This document shows, one piece after another, positions 28,586 through 38,171 of a stretch of DNA of 64,000 nt (position 1 is the first letter of the stretch; each line of letters opens with the position of its first letter). The stretch comes from an uncultured Parvularculaceae bacterium (GTDB lineage: Bacteria > Pseudomonadota > Alphaproteobacteria > Caulobacterales > Parvularculaceae). The position numbers and the translations under genes were made by a program. A model generated the notes under the pieces. It was not told the origin of the DNA. It did no database searches and was given only the letters and a program-made list of their open reading frames with translations. Location of the stretch: NCBI GenBank assembly GCA_913055785.1, contig CAJXLJ010000003.1, positions 62,001-126,000 on the forward strand, read 5' to 3'.

Positions 28586-29182
28586 ATGTCCGAAGCCCAG
28601 AAGCTCGAAATGGAGCTCTATGAGAAGGCCCTGAAGCTCGCCGCCCTGAGGCGCGCCGATGCCCCCGTCGAAGTGCCGGATTACGAATTTCAGACCCTCA
28701 ATGGAACGACGAGCCTCTCCGCGCTGTTCGCCGGCCGCGAGCGGCTTCTCGCGATCCACAATATGGGGCAGGGCTGCCGTTACTGCACGCTCTGGGCGGA
28801 CGGGATCAATGGCATCCTATCCCACCTTGAAGACGCGATGGCGGTGGTGCTGGTGTCGAAGGATGCGCCCGCGCTGCAGCGGCGCATGGCCCAGGACCGC
28901 GGCTGGCGGTTCCGTTTCGCTTCCCATGGAGGCGGGAAATACATGACGGAGCAAAATGTCATGGAAGGCGAAGGGAATTACCCCGGCGCGGTCATTTATG
29001 AGATGAAAGACGGAAAGATTTTCCGGCGCGGCTCCGCGCCCTTCGGGCCGGGCGATCTCTATTCGCCGATGTGGCATTTCCTTTCTCTCGCCGGTCTTGA
29101 GGAAAAGGACTGGACGCCGCAATTCCATTACTGGAGCCGCCCGCAAAAGCTGGAAGACGGCGGCGAGAATGTCCGGGACTGA
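28586..29182 (+). CDS. DUF899 family thioredoxin-like protein
   Basis: A 198-residue protein of the DUF899 family. It has a thioredoxin-like fold with a single CxxC, QGCRYCTLWADG (about residues 60-71), and WHFLSLAGLEEKDWTPQFHYW near the end. The reaction is unknown. The ribosome site TGGAGGT is well placed before the ATG. The 3' end overlaps yidD by 14 bases. Confidence 0.82.
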   Translation: MSEAQKLEMELYEKALKLAALRRADAPVEVPDYEFQTLNGTTSLSALFAGRERLLAIHNMGQGCRYCTLWADGINGILSHLEDAMAVVLVSKDAPALQRRMAQDRGWRFRFASHGGGKYMTEQNVMEGEGNYPGAVIYEMKDGKIFRRGSAPFGPGDLYSPMWHFLSLAGLEEKDWTPQFHYWSRPQKLEDGGENVRD

Positions 29183-29528
29183 CAAACGGCGCAGCGTTGT
29201 CGCCGGTGCCGCTCTCGGGCTTTTGTGGCTTTACAAGCGAACGCTCTCGCCGCTGTTTTATTTTCTCGGCGCAAGGTGTCGTCATACGCCGACCTGTTCG
29301 GAATACGCTGCGGAAGCGTTTCGCATTCATCATCCATGGCGGGCTTTCTGGCTTTCGCTTTCGCGGCTATCGCGCTGCCATCCTTGGGGTAGTCACGGAT
29401 TTGATCCGGTTCCGGAGGAAACGCCGTCAGCAGGATGGCGCTTCTGGCGGCTCGGCGACTGGGCGTGGACGGAGCGCTGCGGCGAAACCAAAACAGGGCG
29501 GCTCTCGCCGCCCTGTCAGGAGTCGTAA
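29169..29528 (+). CDS. yidD: YidD, membrane protein insertion efficiency factor
   Basis: A 119-residue YidD. It has the family block LLWLYKRTLSPLFYFLGARCRHTPTCSEYA and then HHPWRAFWLSLSRLSRCHPWGSHGFDPVP. YidD assists YidC in membrane protein insertion and usually sits beside rpmH-rnpA-yidC; here it is detached from that cluster, as is common in alphaproteobacteria. The protein is longer at the C-terminus than the usual 70-90 residues. Its last codons overlap a hairpin serving as the slipin terminator. Confidence 0.92.
   Translation: MSGTDKRRSVVAGAALGLLWLYKRTLSPLFYFLGARCRHTPTCSEYAAEAFRIHHPWRAFWLSLSRLSRCHPWGSHGFDPVPEETPSAGWRFWRLGDWAWTERCGETKTGRLSPPCQES
29487..29516 (-). terminator. Terminator-like hairpin for the slipin gene, inside the yidD 3' end
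   Basis: ACAGGGCGGC (29493-29502) pairs perfectly with GCCGCCCTGT (29507-29516) around a TCTC loop. On the minus strand the hairpin is followed by TTTGGTTT, a modest U-run. It lies 25 bases beyond the slipin stop. Confidence 0.6.
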
Positions 29529-29540
29529 TCCGCGATTTCC

Positions 29541-30698
29541 TTACGGTTTTGGCCGCAAGGAAACCAGACGGTCGACAATCGCATTCAGGCCTTCGCCCGA
29601 AGAAGCGTGTACGTCGATCCGGCCGATACGGTCCGTGACGCGTTCCAGCGCTTCGAGTTCTTTCAAACGCAGAAGCGTCGGGTTGTCTTCCATCAATCGT
29701 GCGGTGTTCAGAAGCGACCGCGTAGCAGCCGTTTCCTCACGCCGGCGGATCAGGTTCGCCTGAGCGGTTTTTTCCGCTTCGACGACCCGGTTGATTAGCT
29801 CGCGCATGTCGCCCGGAAGAATGACGTCTTTGACGCCAAGCTCCGTGACGGCGACGCCGATGTCGCCGATCTCGCGCCGGACATGGGCGACGATCTGCTC
29901 GTCGACCGTTTCTCGGTCCGAGAGGACTTCATCAAGCGTGCGTCCGCCGATCGCTTCCCGAACCGCGAACTGCACGAGCTTGTAAACATGGCTCATGTAG
30001 TCCGGGGTCGAAAGCGCCGCTTTCGGTGCGTCCGTCACCTGGACGAACGACGTCAACGTTACTCGCAGAGAGACCTTGTCTTTCGTCAGGATCTCCTGCG
30101 CCGTCACTTCCAGCGGGAGCGGCCGGGTGTCGAGCATTTTGGCCGACACTTTGCGGCCGATCTGCCAGTAGCCGTAACGGCCTGGCGCGAGCGTTTCGAC
30201 AAGCTCGCCATCGAAAAAGACGAGACCCGTTTGCGCTTCGGGGACAGTAACGATCCCGATCGTCGGCCCAGCCGCTGAAGAAGCGCCTTCGCCCATCGCC
30301 ATGGCTTTTTCGTAGGCGACAAGCTCGGCTTTCGTCAGCCGCGGATTGTCGAGCGCGTTGATGCGCGTGACCGTCACGTCTTGGAGCACTTTCCAGACAT
30401 GCGCCGTCAGTCCCGGACGCACAATCGCCGAGGCCCGGCCATCAAACGAGATGACCGCAACTTCCCCTTCGCCGACGCGCACCGTATCAAAGTACCGTGA
30501 CGCCAGTTCCGGGTGGCGCTTTTCGATGATCTCCGCCCAAGGCGACAGGAACAAGCCCTGCGCTTTGAATGTCTCGACGCTCAATCGTCCGAGTGCGTCG
30601 AAATAGACGTGCCGGCCCGGTTCGAGCACGGCGATCATGCGGCCATCCTTGATGAGGAGGCCGCGTTGGTTTTCAGCGATTACGAATGTTTTAAGCAT
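29541..30698 (-). CDS. Slipin family SPFH/band 7 protein
   Basis: A 385-residue slipin-like protein. The SPFH domain spans about residues 170-320, with ALSTPDYMSHVYKLVQFAVREAIG, and VTELGVKDVILPGDMRELINRVVEAEK typical of prokaryotic slipins. There is no obvious N-terminal membrane helix. The first 150 residues form an extra domain beginning MLKTFVIAENQRGLLIKDG. A strong ribosome site (GGAGG) lies before the ATG. Slipins organise membrane microdomains; the usual NfeD partner is not adjacent. Confidence 0.85.
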   Translation of the reverse strand: MLKTFVIAENQRGLLIKDGRMIAVLEPGRHVYFDALGRLSVETFKAQGLFLSPWAEIIEKRHPELASRYFDTVRVGEGEVAVISFDGRASAIVRPGLTAHVWKVLQDVTVTRINALDNPRLTKAELVAYEKAMAMGEGASSAAGPTIGIVTVPEAQTGLVFFDGELVETLAPGRYGYWQIGRKVSAKMLDTRPLPLEVTAQEILTKDKVSLRVTLTSFVQVTDAPKAALSTPDYMSHVYKLVQFAVREAIGGRTLDEVLSDRETVDEQIVAHVRREIGDIGVAVTELGVKDVILPGDMRELINRVVEAEKTAQANLIRRREETAATRSLLNTARLMEDNPTLLRLKELEALERVTDRIGRIDVHASSGEGLNAIVDRLVSLRPKP

Positions 30699-30778
30699 CG
30701 CTTCGCCTCCTCTTTCCGCCTGATCGTTAAACCCGCATCTAATGCGTGTTGCCCGGACAGTCGGTTCGGCGAATCGGG

Positions 30779-30819
30779 CCGCTAAGGCCCTATTTCAATA
30801 GAAAAGAGAGCCTTAGCGG
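30779..30819. repeat. 10-base-arm palindrome upstream of the slipin gene
   Basis: CCGCTAAGGC (30779-30788) and GCCTTAGCGG (30810-30819) are exact inverted repeats with a 21-base A-rich loop. It sits about 80 bases upstream of the slipin start. It lacks a T-run, so it is not a standard terminator. It could be a regulator site or the remains of a mobile element end. Confidence 0.6.
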
Positions 30820-31368
30820 CGGCGTTTGTTCGCCGGACACGCGTCCGTTCAAACACATATGTTGATCGCCAGCTTTCAAATCAGGCTCTTTTTAAATTCG
30901 CCGACCCCATGCCGGCGAAAGGGACGCGTGACCTAGTTGGGCGCTCTATCTGTGTAAAGAGGAACTTCAAAAATAATTCAGTATTAGAGACTATCTGTGT
31001 CTTTATTGTCGCAACAAAACTCTCGTCGTGGAGATTCCTCGCACATTGAAAGCGTGTTTCGGAAATCGCTGTTAGGCAGCGCTGATATTCTGAAGGACGA
31101 CAAGGTCGGCCGGAAAAATTCCCCGGGAACAAAGCGGTCCGGCGTTTCAGGCGGCGACTTTGCGGTTTGCGGCGTCCGCAGCGGCAGGGCTTCCAGCCTT
31201 GCTCTGGGAGACGACGCGCCCCGTTTGGGTCGCCGCCGGCATCCACGCCGGCGCATGGCCCGTTCTCGGGCGCCCTTCAGGTTTTGCGGTTTGGCCGAAG
31301 CCTTCCCGCCGCCCCTTTGGGCTGAATTTCTCCGGCCTTCCCGTTATTGGAACGGTATTGCAGACCGT

Positions 31369-31442
31369 GCTTTGGTGCGGGAATCGAACCCGCGACTCCT
31401 ACGTTAACAGCGTAGTGCTCTACCCAACTGAGCTAACCAGTG
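31369..31442 (-). tRNA. tRNA-Asn(GTT)-like gene, probably degenerate
   Basis: The minus strand folds as a cloverleaf body of normal spacing: D stem GCTC/GAGC with loop AGTTGGGTA, anticodon stem CTACG/CGTAG with loop CTGTTAA (anticodon GTT, Asn), variable GAGTC, and T arm GCGGG-TTCGATT-CCCGC. The acceptor arms CACTGGT and ACCAAAG mispair at positions 2-71 and 3-70, and no CCA follows the discriminator. It may be a pseudogene or may need editing. Confidence 0.5.
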
Positions 31443-31514
31443 TGGCTTCTATGAAGGACTCGAACCTTCGACCTTCCGGCATCGCCGGACGCTCTTCCGC
31501 TGAGCTAATAGACC
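31443..31514 (-). pseudogene. Second tRNA-like sequence abutting the tRNA-Asn-like gene
   Basis: The minus strand has TAGCTC-AGCGGAA-GAGC (D arm) and GAAGG-TTCGAGT-CCTTC (T arm), then ATAGAAG and CCA-like bases ending exactly where the next tRNA-like unit begins. The anticodon arm TCCGG/CCGGA leaves a loop of only 5 bases, or a GAT anticodon without U33, and the region is one or two bases short. The first two acceptor pairs do not match. It is most likely a decayed tRNA gene. Confidence 0.4.
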
Positions 31515-31663
31515 TGTGCCTTTAGTCTTCATCGTGGAACACGGCATCGGCAGCGCCGCCCGCGCCCGCGGGGCGACAAGCCCCTGCGAAACAATGAAAA
31601 CCGGCTGGCGCTTATAAACAAGCGCGGAAACATGTCCACTGCATTGCAGTGAATTTTTGCGAA

Positions 31664-32152
31664 TCAGCGATTGCTGCGTTCAAACAGCAATGAAAAGCCG
31701 CCCTCTTCGCCGTTTTCGATAAGTACGATATCGGCCTGCAGGGAATTTTCGTCCGGCATCCAGTAGCGGATTGACTTGACGGTCTCCGACGGCGGGTCGG
31801 CGGTGAAAGTGACGTCGTTCTCGCTGGCGTCGGTGAGCACGAGCGTCACCGGTCCGGCTTCCTCCCAGGTCGAAAAATCGGCGTTGTAATGCTTGAAGCG
31901 CATGACCAGTCCGGCGTCTTCATCGGAAACGACGATGTATTCGAGGACGGCGAGCGTCCCGCTTTTAACGCCCCGCGCCATGGCGGTCATGACGCCGCCC
32001 TCAGGTCCCGACCAGATTTCCTCGAACGTAAAATCCTCGCCGCCTTTCCACGCGCCTTCGAGGAAGGCGAGGTCATCGAAGCTGAAACGATCTCCCGCCT
32101 GCGCCGGCGCGAGGGCGGAGATCAGGATGAGAATGGCGGCGATGCGGATCAT
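31664..32152 (-). CDS. Exported DUF6265-like protein
   Basis: A 162-residue protein with a signal peptide (MIRIAAILILISALAPAQA). The mature part has DDLAFLEGAWKG at its N-terminus, GPEGGVMTAMARGVKSG, and alternating strands ending GFSLLFERSN, which fits the small beta-barrel, lipocalin-like DUF6265 group. Ligand and role are unknown. The frame stays open far upstream, opposite the ATP-grasp gene, but the signal peptide places the start at 32152. Confidence 0.72.
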   Translation of the reverse strand: MIRIAAILILISALAPAQAGDRFSFDDLAFLEGAWKGGEDFTFEEIWSGPEGGVMTAMARGVKSGTLAVLEYIVVSDEDAGLVMRFKHYNADFSTWEEAGPVTLVLTDASENDVTFTADPPSETVKSIRYWMPDENSLQADIVLIENGEEGGFSLLFERSNR

Positions 32153-32272
32153 GAGCGGCTCCCTGTGTGCTTTCCCCCAAGACGCGCGACCGGTCGCCGT
32201 CTCGACATTCCCCGCGCTGCGGGGCATCAGAAAGCTTCTTTTAGCACAGGCGTTTCGGGGCGGCTCGGCAAA

Positions 32273-33118
32273 ATGGACATCCTTTTCGCGACCTGCCTTG
32301 AGCAGCCGGACATGACGCCGAGCGACCGGCTCGTTGCGGAAGCGCTCGCCCGGCGCGGCGTCGCGGTAGCGGCGGCGCCCTGGAATGGCGATCAGGCGCC
32401 TTTCGGCAAGGCCGGTTTGGTCGTCATGCGCAGCGCTTGGGATTACTACAAACACGCTGAGGCGTTCGCCGGGTGGCTCGACCGTCTCGAAGGGCGGAAT
32501 GTCGCCAATGCGCCGGCGCTGATGCGCTGGAATATGTCGAAGGCCTATCTCGAAGAGATGGCGGCGAAAGGCGCGAGATTGCCGGCCATGCGCCGCACCC
32601 GCGCCGCCGTCGGGGATATCGCCGCGGCGATGGACGCACTCAAACTTGACGAGGCGGTGGTCAAACCTCTGATCGGGGCGAGCGCCCATGGGCTGACGCT
32701 GGCGCGCCGGCGCGAGCCGGAAACCATTGCACAGGCGGCTGAAAGCCTCGATGGCGAAGGCTTTGTCCAGCAGAAAATGGAGGCCGTCACGACCGCCGGC
32801 GAGACCTCCTTCATGTTTTTTGGCGGGGCGTTCTCTCATGCGGTCGTCAAGCGCCCGAAAGCGGGCGATCTCAGGGTGCAGGAGGAGCATGGCGGCGTCA
32901 CGGCCCGCATCGACCCGCCGGGCTGGGCGGTCGACGAGGCCGCGCGCCTTCTTGAGATGCTGCCCGAACCGGCCGATTACGCGCGCATCGACGCTGTCGT
33001 TCTTGACGGCGCGCTCTGGCTTATGGAAGTCGAAGTCCTTGAGCCGGAACTCTTTTTCACTTACGCACCTGAGGCGGCGGAACGCTTCGCCGAGGTGCTG
33101 GTCAATAGAATGAAGTAA
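32273..33118 (+). CDS. ATP-grasp domain protein
   Basis: A 281-residue protein resembling the RimK/DcsG-like ATP-grasp family. It starts MDILFATC with a Rossmann-like N-terminal part ([16 protein letters not shown]). The ATP-grasp core shows [14 protein letters not shown] (nucleotide-binding Lys), [29 protein letters not shown] and [14 protein letters not shown], where Glu residues would bind Mg2+. Such enzymes ligate a carboxylate to an amine; the substrates here are unknown. It precedes thrS by five bases and may share its transcript. Confidence 0.78.
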   Translation: MDILFATCLEQPDMTPSDRLVAEALARRGVAVAAAPWNGDQAPFGKAGLVVMRSAWDYYKHAEAFAGWLDRLEGRNVANAPALMRWNMSKAYLEEMAAKGARLPAMRRTRAAVGDIAAAMDALKLDEAVVKPLIGASAHGLTLARRREPETIAQAAESLDGEGFVQQKMEAVTTAGETSFMFFGGAFSHAVVKRPKAGDLRVQEEHGGVTARIDPPGWAVDEAARLLEMLPEPADYARIDAVVLDGALWLMEVEVLEPELFFTYAPEAAERFAEVLVNRMK

Positions 33119-33123
33119 AAGCC

Positions 33124-35091
33124 ATGGTCGCCATTACGCTTCCCGACGGTTCGGTCCGCCAGTTCGACGGCGTCGTGACGGGTACGCAAATCGCTGAAGA
33201 CATTTCGAAATCGCTGGCGAAAAAAGCGCTGGCGGTGAAGGTTGACGGCAAGGTCAGCGACCTTTTCGGCGAGATCGATCGTGACGCGGCGGTCGAAATC
33301 ATCACGCGCGATCACGAAGACGCCCTCGACCTTATCCGTCACGACACGGCGCACCTCATGGCGCAGGCGGTGCAGGAGCTGTTTCCCGGAACGCAGGTCA
33401 CCATTGGCCCGAATATCGAGGACGGCTTTTTCTACGATTTCGGCCGCGACGAGCCGTTCTCGACTGATGATCTTGAGAAAATCGAAAAACGCATGAGCGA
33501 AATCGTCGACGAGGACCGGCCGACCCGTAAGGAGGTCTGGGACCGCGACGAAGCGATCAGGCATTTCGAAAACATCGGCGAAAAATATAAGGCCGAGATC
33601 ATCGCCGATCTGCCCAAAGACGAAGACGTCAAAGTCTATTTTCACGGCGACTGGCATGACCTCTGCCGCGGTCCGCACCTGCCGTCCACGAAACATATCG
33701 GCAAGGCGTTCAAGCTGATGAAAGTCGCCGGCGCCTATTGGCGCGGCGATCATCGCAACGCCGTGCTGCAGCGCATTTACGGCACGGCCTGGGCGAATGA
33801 GAAGGATTTGAAAGCCTATCTCGTCCGGCTCGAAGAGGCCGAAAAACGCGACCACCGCAAACTCGGCCGCGAGATGGATTTGTTTCATCTCCAGCCTGAG
33901 GCGCAAGGCTCGGTCTTTTGGCATCCAAAGGGCTATCTCATCTGGCGCCAGCTCGAGGCTTATATCCGCCGCCGGCTCGATGCGGACGGTTATGTGGAGG
34001 TCAAGACCCCGCAAGTCCTGAATTCGATCTTCTGGGAGCAGTCGGGCCACTGGGCGAAGTTCCGCGAGAACATGTTCGTCGTGCCGGATGAAATTCCGTC
34101 AACGGAAGAAGAGGGGCCTGTCCTTTCCGGCGAGGGCGACCTCATGGCGTTGAAGCCCATGAACTGTCCGGCCCATGTCCAGATCTTCAAACAGGGCATC
34201 AAGTCTTACCGCGATCTGCCGATCCGCATGGCCGAGTTCGGCTGTTGCCATCGCAACGAGGCCCATGGCGCGCTGCACGGCCTCTTGCGCGTGCGGCAGA
34301 TGACGCAGGACGACGCGCATATTTTCTGCCGCGAAGATCAGATCACCGATGAGACCCGTCGCTTTCTGGCGCTCTTCAGCTGCGTCTATAAAGACATGGG
34401 CATGACTGACATCGCTTATAAGTTGGCGACACGCCCCGAACAGCGCGCTGGCGACGACGCCACATGGGACAGGGCGGAAAAAGCGCTCGCCGAGGCGCTG
34501 ACCGCCGCCGGGCTCGATTTCGACTATGCCGAGGGCGAGGGCGCTTTTTACGGTCCGAAGCTCGAGTTTCACCTGACCGACGCCATTGGTCGAACCTGGC
34601 AGGCGGGCACGTATCAGCTCGACTATGTGTTGCCGGAGCGGCTTGACGCTTCCTATGTCGATGAGACCGGCGCGCGTCAGCGTCCGGTGATGCTGCACCG
34701 GGCGGTCTTCGGCACCTTCGAGCGCTTTATCGGTCTTCTCATCGAACATTACGCCGGCAAGCTGCCCTTCTGGCTTGCACCGGTGCAGGTCGTCGTCGCG
34801 ACGATTACGTCCGAAGCTGACGATTACGCCCGCGAGACGGCTGCGCTGTTTGAGAAGGCGGGCCTGCGCGTCGATCTCGACATTCGCAACGAGAAAATCA
34901 ACTACAAGGTGCGCGAGCATTCGCACGCAAAGATACCGGTGATCGCGGTTGTCGGCGCGCGGGAAGCGGAAGAAAAGAAAGTCTCCCTGCGCCGTCTCGG
35001 TGAAAAGAACCAGGAAGTCGCCGTCCGCGACGAGGCCGCCGCCGCGCTGGCGGTGGAAGCCATGGCGCCGGATCTGCGCCAGGCGACGTGA
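33124..35091 (+). CDS. thrS: Threonyl-tRNA synthetase
   Basis: A 655-residue class II synthetase of full bacterial length. Domains in order: TGS ([13 protein letters not shown], residues 4-16), second additional domain with the editing site ([11 protein letters not shown]), catalytic core with motif 2 ([19 protein letters not shown]) and zinc ligands including the Cys in MNCPAHV, then the anticodon-binding domain ([11 protein letters not shown]). Its stop overlaps the GTG start of the polysaccharide gene. Confidence 0.98.
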   Translation: MVAITLPDGSVRQFDGVVTGTQIAEDISKSLAKKALAVKVDGKVSDLFGEIDRDAAVEIITRDHEDALDLIRHDTAHLMAQAVQELFPGTQVTIGPNIEDGFFYDFGRDEPFSTDDLEKIEKRMSEIVDEDRPTRKEVWDRDEAIRHFENIGEKYKAEIIADLPKDEDVKVYFHGDWHDLCRGPHLPSTKHIGKAFKLMKVAGAYWRGDHRNAVLQRIYGTAWANEKDLKAYLVRLEEAEKRDHRKLGREMDLFHLQPEAQGSVFWHPKGYLIWRQLEAYIRRRLDADGYVEVKTPQVLNSIFWEQSGHWAKFRENMFVVPDEIPSTEEEGPVLSGEGDLMALKPMNCPAHVQIFKQGIKSYRDLPIRMAEFGCCHRNEAHGALHGLLRVRQMTQDDAHIFCREDQITDETRRFLALFSCVYKDMGMTDIAYKLATRPEQRAGDDATWDRAEKALAEALTAAGLDFDYAEGEGAFYGPKLEFHLTDAIGRTWQAGTYQLDYVLPERLDASYVDETGARQRPVMLHRAVFGTFERFIGLLIEHYAGKLPFWLAPVQVVVATITSEADDYARETAALFEKAGLRVDLDIRNEKINYKVREHSHAKIPVIAVVGAREAEEKKVSLRRLGEKNQEVAVRDEAAAALAVEAMAPDLRQAT

Positions 35092-36353
35092 CGGTGATGA
35101 CGGCCGGCTGGAGAGAACGTCGCGACCGGGCGAGCCTGCGCTGGCAGCTTGCGCTTTTCGTCCTCCTGCCGATCACCGCCGTCTTCGGCCATAAGGGCGT
35201 TGCGCCCTGGCTTCTGCTCCTCAGCCTTCCGGCGTTTCTGCGCGGCGACTTCTGGCAGACAGCGTTCGGCCAGCTCTTCGACAGGCCGTCGCTCGCACGA
35301 CCGATGTTCGCTGGCTTCATCGCCATTCTGTTTTTCTGTTTCTGGATTTTTATTTCCGGCTTCTGGTCGCCGGCGCAGCACCCGTCGCTCGCCTTCTGGG
35401 TGCTTGCGCCGGTCCTGGTCGGCGGCAGCGTCGTCTGGTTTGCGCTGCACCTCTCAGATATCTGGAGCTATCGCCTGGCGTATGCTTTTGCGATCGCCAT
35501 CGCCGCCGGCATGGGCGTGTTGCTGCTCGAAGGACTGACAGAAGGTTTTTTGAGATCGGTCCTGCCGCCGGATGACCCGACCCCCAATCGCGGCGAAGAC
35601 ATCATCGCGCTCGGGCGGGGCGTGACGGCGCTGGCGCCGGCGCTGTTTCCGGCCGCGGCGATCGCCGCCATGGTCTGGGGGCGGGGGGCCGCTTTCGCGG
35701 TTCTGGCGCTTGGGGTCGGTGCGGCGGTCACCAACGACGTCACCGCCAATGTGGCGGGAATAGCGGCGGGGCTCGCCGCCTGCGCTGTCGCCTTGAAGGC
35801 GCCGACGCGCAGTCTCGACATCGCCGGTTGGGGCGTCATCGTTTGTTTGCTGCTGGCGCCGGTCGCCATGCTTTTGCCGGTTCAGTCCATCTTTGAGGCG
35901 GGCGCCGATGCGATGCCGAGCTCATGGCTGCATCGGGTTGCGATCTGGCAGGCGGTGGGCGAGAAGATCCCTGAAGGTCTGCCCCTCGGTTTCGGTGCCG
36001 ATTTTTCGCGCGTCTGGGAAGACACCGCGCCGAAAGTCATCGTGCCCGGCGCGGCCTATCCGATGTCGGTGATCTCGCTTCACCCTCATAATTTCTTTCT
36101 GCAGATCTGGCTGGAGCTTGGTTTGCCCGGCGTTCTTTCATTCGCTTTTTTCATCTATTGCGGCATGCGCGTCCTTAAAGCCGCAGAGCCGCCGCGCATC
36201 GTTGTCGCCGCCATCGTCAGCGCGCTGGCGGCGGTGCTGGCGTCGATCATGATCGAAGGCAGCATCTGGCAAGTCTGGCGCCTTGCGGCGATGGCCCTCG
36301 CCGCAATGGGCGTCGCTCTCGCTTTCTCTTTGCGCCGCGCCCGCGCGCGGTGA
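35088..36353 (+). CDS. O-antigen ligase/polymerase-like membrane protein
   Basis: A 421-residue protein with about ten hydrophobic segments. The large loop near residues 280-345 holds [19 protein letters not shown] and [15 protein letters not shown]; the HPHN motif with nearby Trp/Gln residues is characteristic of the Wzy_C O-antigen ligase superfamily. It probably joins or polymerises lipid-linked sugar chains at the periplasmic face. The GTG at 35088 overlaps the thrS stop (GTGA); an ATG at 35097 is also possible. It heads a coupled three-gene polysaccharide unit. Confidence 0.83.
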   Translation: MTVMTAGWRERRDRASLRWQLALFVLLPITAVFGHKGVAPWLLLLSLPAFLRGDFWQTAFGQLFDRPSLARPMFAGFIAILFFCFWIFISGFWSPAQHPSLAFWVLAPVLVGGSVVWFALHLSDIWSYRLAYAFAIAIAAGMGVLLLEGLTEGFLRSVLPPDDPTPNRGEDIIALGRGVTALAPALFPAAAIAAMVWGRGAAFAVLALGVGAAVTNDVTANVAGIAAGLAACAVALKAPTRSLDIAGWGVIVCLLLAPVAMLLPVQSIFEAGADAMPSSWLHRVAIWQAVGEKIPEGLPLGFGADFSRVWEDTAPKVIVPGAAYPMSVISLHPHNFFLQIWLELGLPGVLSFAFFIYCGMRVLKAAEPPRIVVAAIVSALAAVLASIMIEGSIWQVWRLAAMALAAMGVALAFSLRRARAR

Positions 36354-36357
36354 TGTC

Positions 36358-37347
36358 GTGAGCGCCCCATTAAATACGCCAGCCGTCGCCGAAGATCGCA
36401 AGGCGCAGGTGAGCGCGATTGTCGTCAGCTATTACACCGGCCCGGTGCTGGCGCGGTGCCTTGCATCCTTAAAATCCGAAGTCGATGAGATCATTCTCAT
36501 CGATAACGGCAATCCGCCGGGCGCCATTGAGGAAGCTGTCGCTGAAACGCCTGAAGGCGCTTCCTTGCGCATTCTGTCAGGACACGGAAATATTGGTTTC
36601 GCCGCCGCCTGCAATATGGGCGCGGCGAGCGCCGGCGGCGAGTTTCTGCTGTTCATCAATCCCGACGCGGTGATGCCGGCGGGCGGCGTTGCGCGACTGA
36701 CGGCGGATGGAGAAACGCTTTCCCGGCCCTGGCTGCAGGGCGCCAAGCTCATCGGGCCTGACGGCGAGGAGCAGCAGGGATCACGCCGCGCCGCCCTCAC
36801 TCCTTGGCGCGCTTTCGTAGAAGCAACCAGGCTCTACAAGCTCGCGCCGCGTCATCCATATTTCCAGCGGTTCAATCTGCACGCCCAGGAATGCCCTGTT
36901 GATATTACGCCGACAGCGACGATATCCGGGGCCTGTTTCTTTCTGCCGCGTGCGGACTATGCAGCGGCGAGCGGCATGGATGAGCACTATTTCATGCATT
37001 TTGAGGATGTCGATTTCTGCCTGCGTTTCGCCAAAGCCGGCGGCGGCGTGTATTTCAATCCTCATGTCAGCGTGACGCACTTCAAGAGTTCGAGCCGCGC
37101 AAACCCGATCCGCATTGAGGCGCGCAAGACGGCTGGCGCCGTGCGGTATTTCAACGCGCATTTCTCGGACGCGTATCCGAAGCCCTTCTTGTGGCTGGTC
37201 GCCGGCATGCTTTGGGCGGCGTTCGGTCTTTTATTTGTAAAGCGGGGATTTATGAAAATGCTGCGGGTGCTGCGCCTGTGGGCTCGCTCCGGGGGCGGGG
37301 CGATCAAGCGGGCCCGCGCGATGGCGGCCCGCCGTCTGTCCCGGTGA
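36358..37347 (+). CDS. GT2 glycosyltransferase, rhamnosyltransferase-like
   Basis: A 329-residue GT2 enzyme. The donor-binding core shows VSAIVVSYYTG, EIILIDNGNPPG, NIGFAAACNMGA and LFINPDAVMP (DxD-like), typical of the WbbL/rhamnosyltransferase subgroup. A conserved SGACFFLPR and HFEDVDFCLR follow, and a hydrophobic segment near residue 280 may anchor it to the membrane. The GTG at 36358 lies four bases after the upstream stop. Acceptor unknown. Confidence 0.85.
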   Translation: MSAPLNTPAVAEDRKAQVSAIVVSYYTGPVLARCLASLKSEVDEIILIDNGNPPGAIEEAVAETPEGASLRILSGHGNIGFAAACNMGAASAGGEFLLFINPDAVMPAGGVARLTADGETLSRPWLQGAKLIGPDGEEQQGSRRAALTPWRAFVEATRLYKLAPRHPYFQRFNLHAQECPVDITPTATISGACFFLPRADYAAASGMDEHYFMHFEDVDFCLRFAKAGGGVYFNPHVSVTHFKSSSRANPIRIEARKTAGAVRYFNAHFSDAYPKPFLWLVAGMLWAAFGLLFVKRGFMKMLRVLRLWARSGGGAIKRARAMAARRLSR

Positions 37348-38171
37348 CGGCTGAGAAGCAAAAGACTATAAAACCGCCGTTCATGACCGCTGGCCATTCA
37401 TCCGACAACGCCGCCGCCTTCTTTTCCTGGAGGGCGCCGCCTCATGACGCGCCTTCCTTGAGCGTTGTCGCGCCTATGATGAACGAAGAAGGGGCGGTGC
37501 AAAGCCTGGTGAGCGAGATCTCCGCCGCGCTTGAAAGTGTTTTCCATGAGATCATCATTGTCGATGACGGCTCCACGGACGGCACGCTTGCGGCGCTGAA
37601 AAAAGCGCGCGCCGCGCATCCGCAATTACGTATCATCCGCCATCGGCGCCGCGCCGGGCAGAGCCGCGCCATTCGCACCGGCGTCCTCGCCGCCCGGGCT
37701 GCGATCATCGCAACCCTTGACGGCGACGGGCAGAACGATCCCGCCGATATCCCTGCGCTTGTCGCCGCGCTTCATGCGGAGAAAGAAACCCTTATCGCCA
37801 TGATTGCGGGCGAGCGGCGGGAGCGGCGGGACAGCGCGGTCAAAAAATCCTCATCGCTGGTCGCGAACGCCCTGAGGCGGCGTTTATTGAATGACCGCGC
37901 CATCGATACGGGGTGCGGGCTCAAGGTATTCTATCGTGAAGCTTACCTGCGGCTTCCCTTTTTCGATCATATGCACCGTTACCTCCCGGCCTTGATGAAT
38001 AGGGAAGGGTTTGGGGTCGCCTTCTTGCCGGTTTCGCATCGCCCACGTCTGGCGGGGCGTTCCAAATACGGCGTCTGGGTGCGTTTATGGGTTGCGATCC
38101 GCGATCTCATGGGTGTTATGTGGTTGAAATCTCGTGCAAAATCGCCCGGAGACGTTAGGGAAGAACCTTGA
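37344..38171 (+). CDS. GT2 glycosyltransferase, dolichol-phosphate mannosyltransferase-like
   Basis: A 275-residue GT2 enzyme. It has LSVVAPMMNEEGAV, IIIVDDGSTDGTL and ATLDGDGQNDPADIP; the DGDGQNDP block is typical of DPM1/polyprenyl-phosphate glycosyltransferases. The C-terminal part reads CGLKVFYREAYLRLPFFDHMHRYLPAL and ends without membrane helices. The GTG at 37344 overlaps the upstream stop (GTGA); an ATG at 37383 would give a shorter N-terminus. It likely loads a sugar on a lipid carrier for the same surface glycan. Confidence 0.86.
   Translation: MTAEKQKTIKPPFMTAGHSSDNAAAFFSWRAPPHDAPSLSVVAPMMNEEGAVQSLVSEISAALESVFHEIIIVDDGSTDGTLAALKKARAAHPQLRIIRHRRRAGQSRAIRTGVLAARAAIIATLDGDGQNDPADIPALVAALHAEKETLIAMIAGERRERRDSAVKKSSSLVANALRRRLLNDRAIDTGCGLKVFYREAYLRLPFFDHMHRYLPALMNREGFGVAFLPVSHRPRLAGRSKYGVWVRLWVAIRDLMGVMWLKSRAKSPGDVREEP

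Larger units (their letters stand above)
30699..31663. other. 965-base non-coding gap with palindrome and tRNA-like pair
   Basis: No convincing protein gene fits here. Reading frames exist but lack family features, ribosome sites or consistent codon bias. The gap holds a 10-base-arm palindrome near 30.8 kb and two abutting tRNA-like sequences near 31.4 kb (annotated separately). The part 30820-31080 is unusually AT-rich for this genome. Base composition and degenerate tRNAs are consistent with an old integration scar, but no integrase or att repeat is visible. Confidence 0.6.

Noticed and set aside
30881-31256. Minus-strand frames of 90-120 codons in the non-coding gap
   Set aside because: Low-complexity Arg/Pro-rich translations without family resemblance or ribosome sites; typical chance frames in GC-rich DNA.
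31160-31525. Plus-strand frame of 121 codons
   Set aside because: Its second half is the antisense translation of the two tRNA-like sequences, a well-known false positive.
32153-32890. Open minus-strand frame continuing upstream of the DUF6265-like gene
   Set aside because: It runs antisense to the ATP-grasp gene, has no family features, and the signal peptide at 32152 marks the true start. It is a GC-rich shadow frame.
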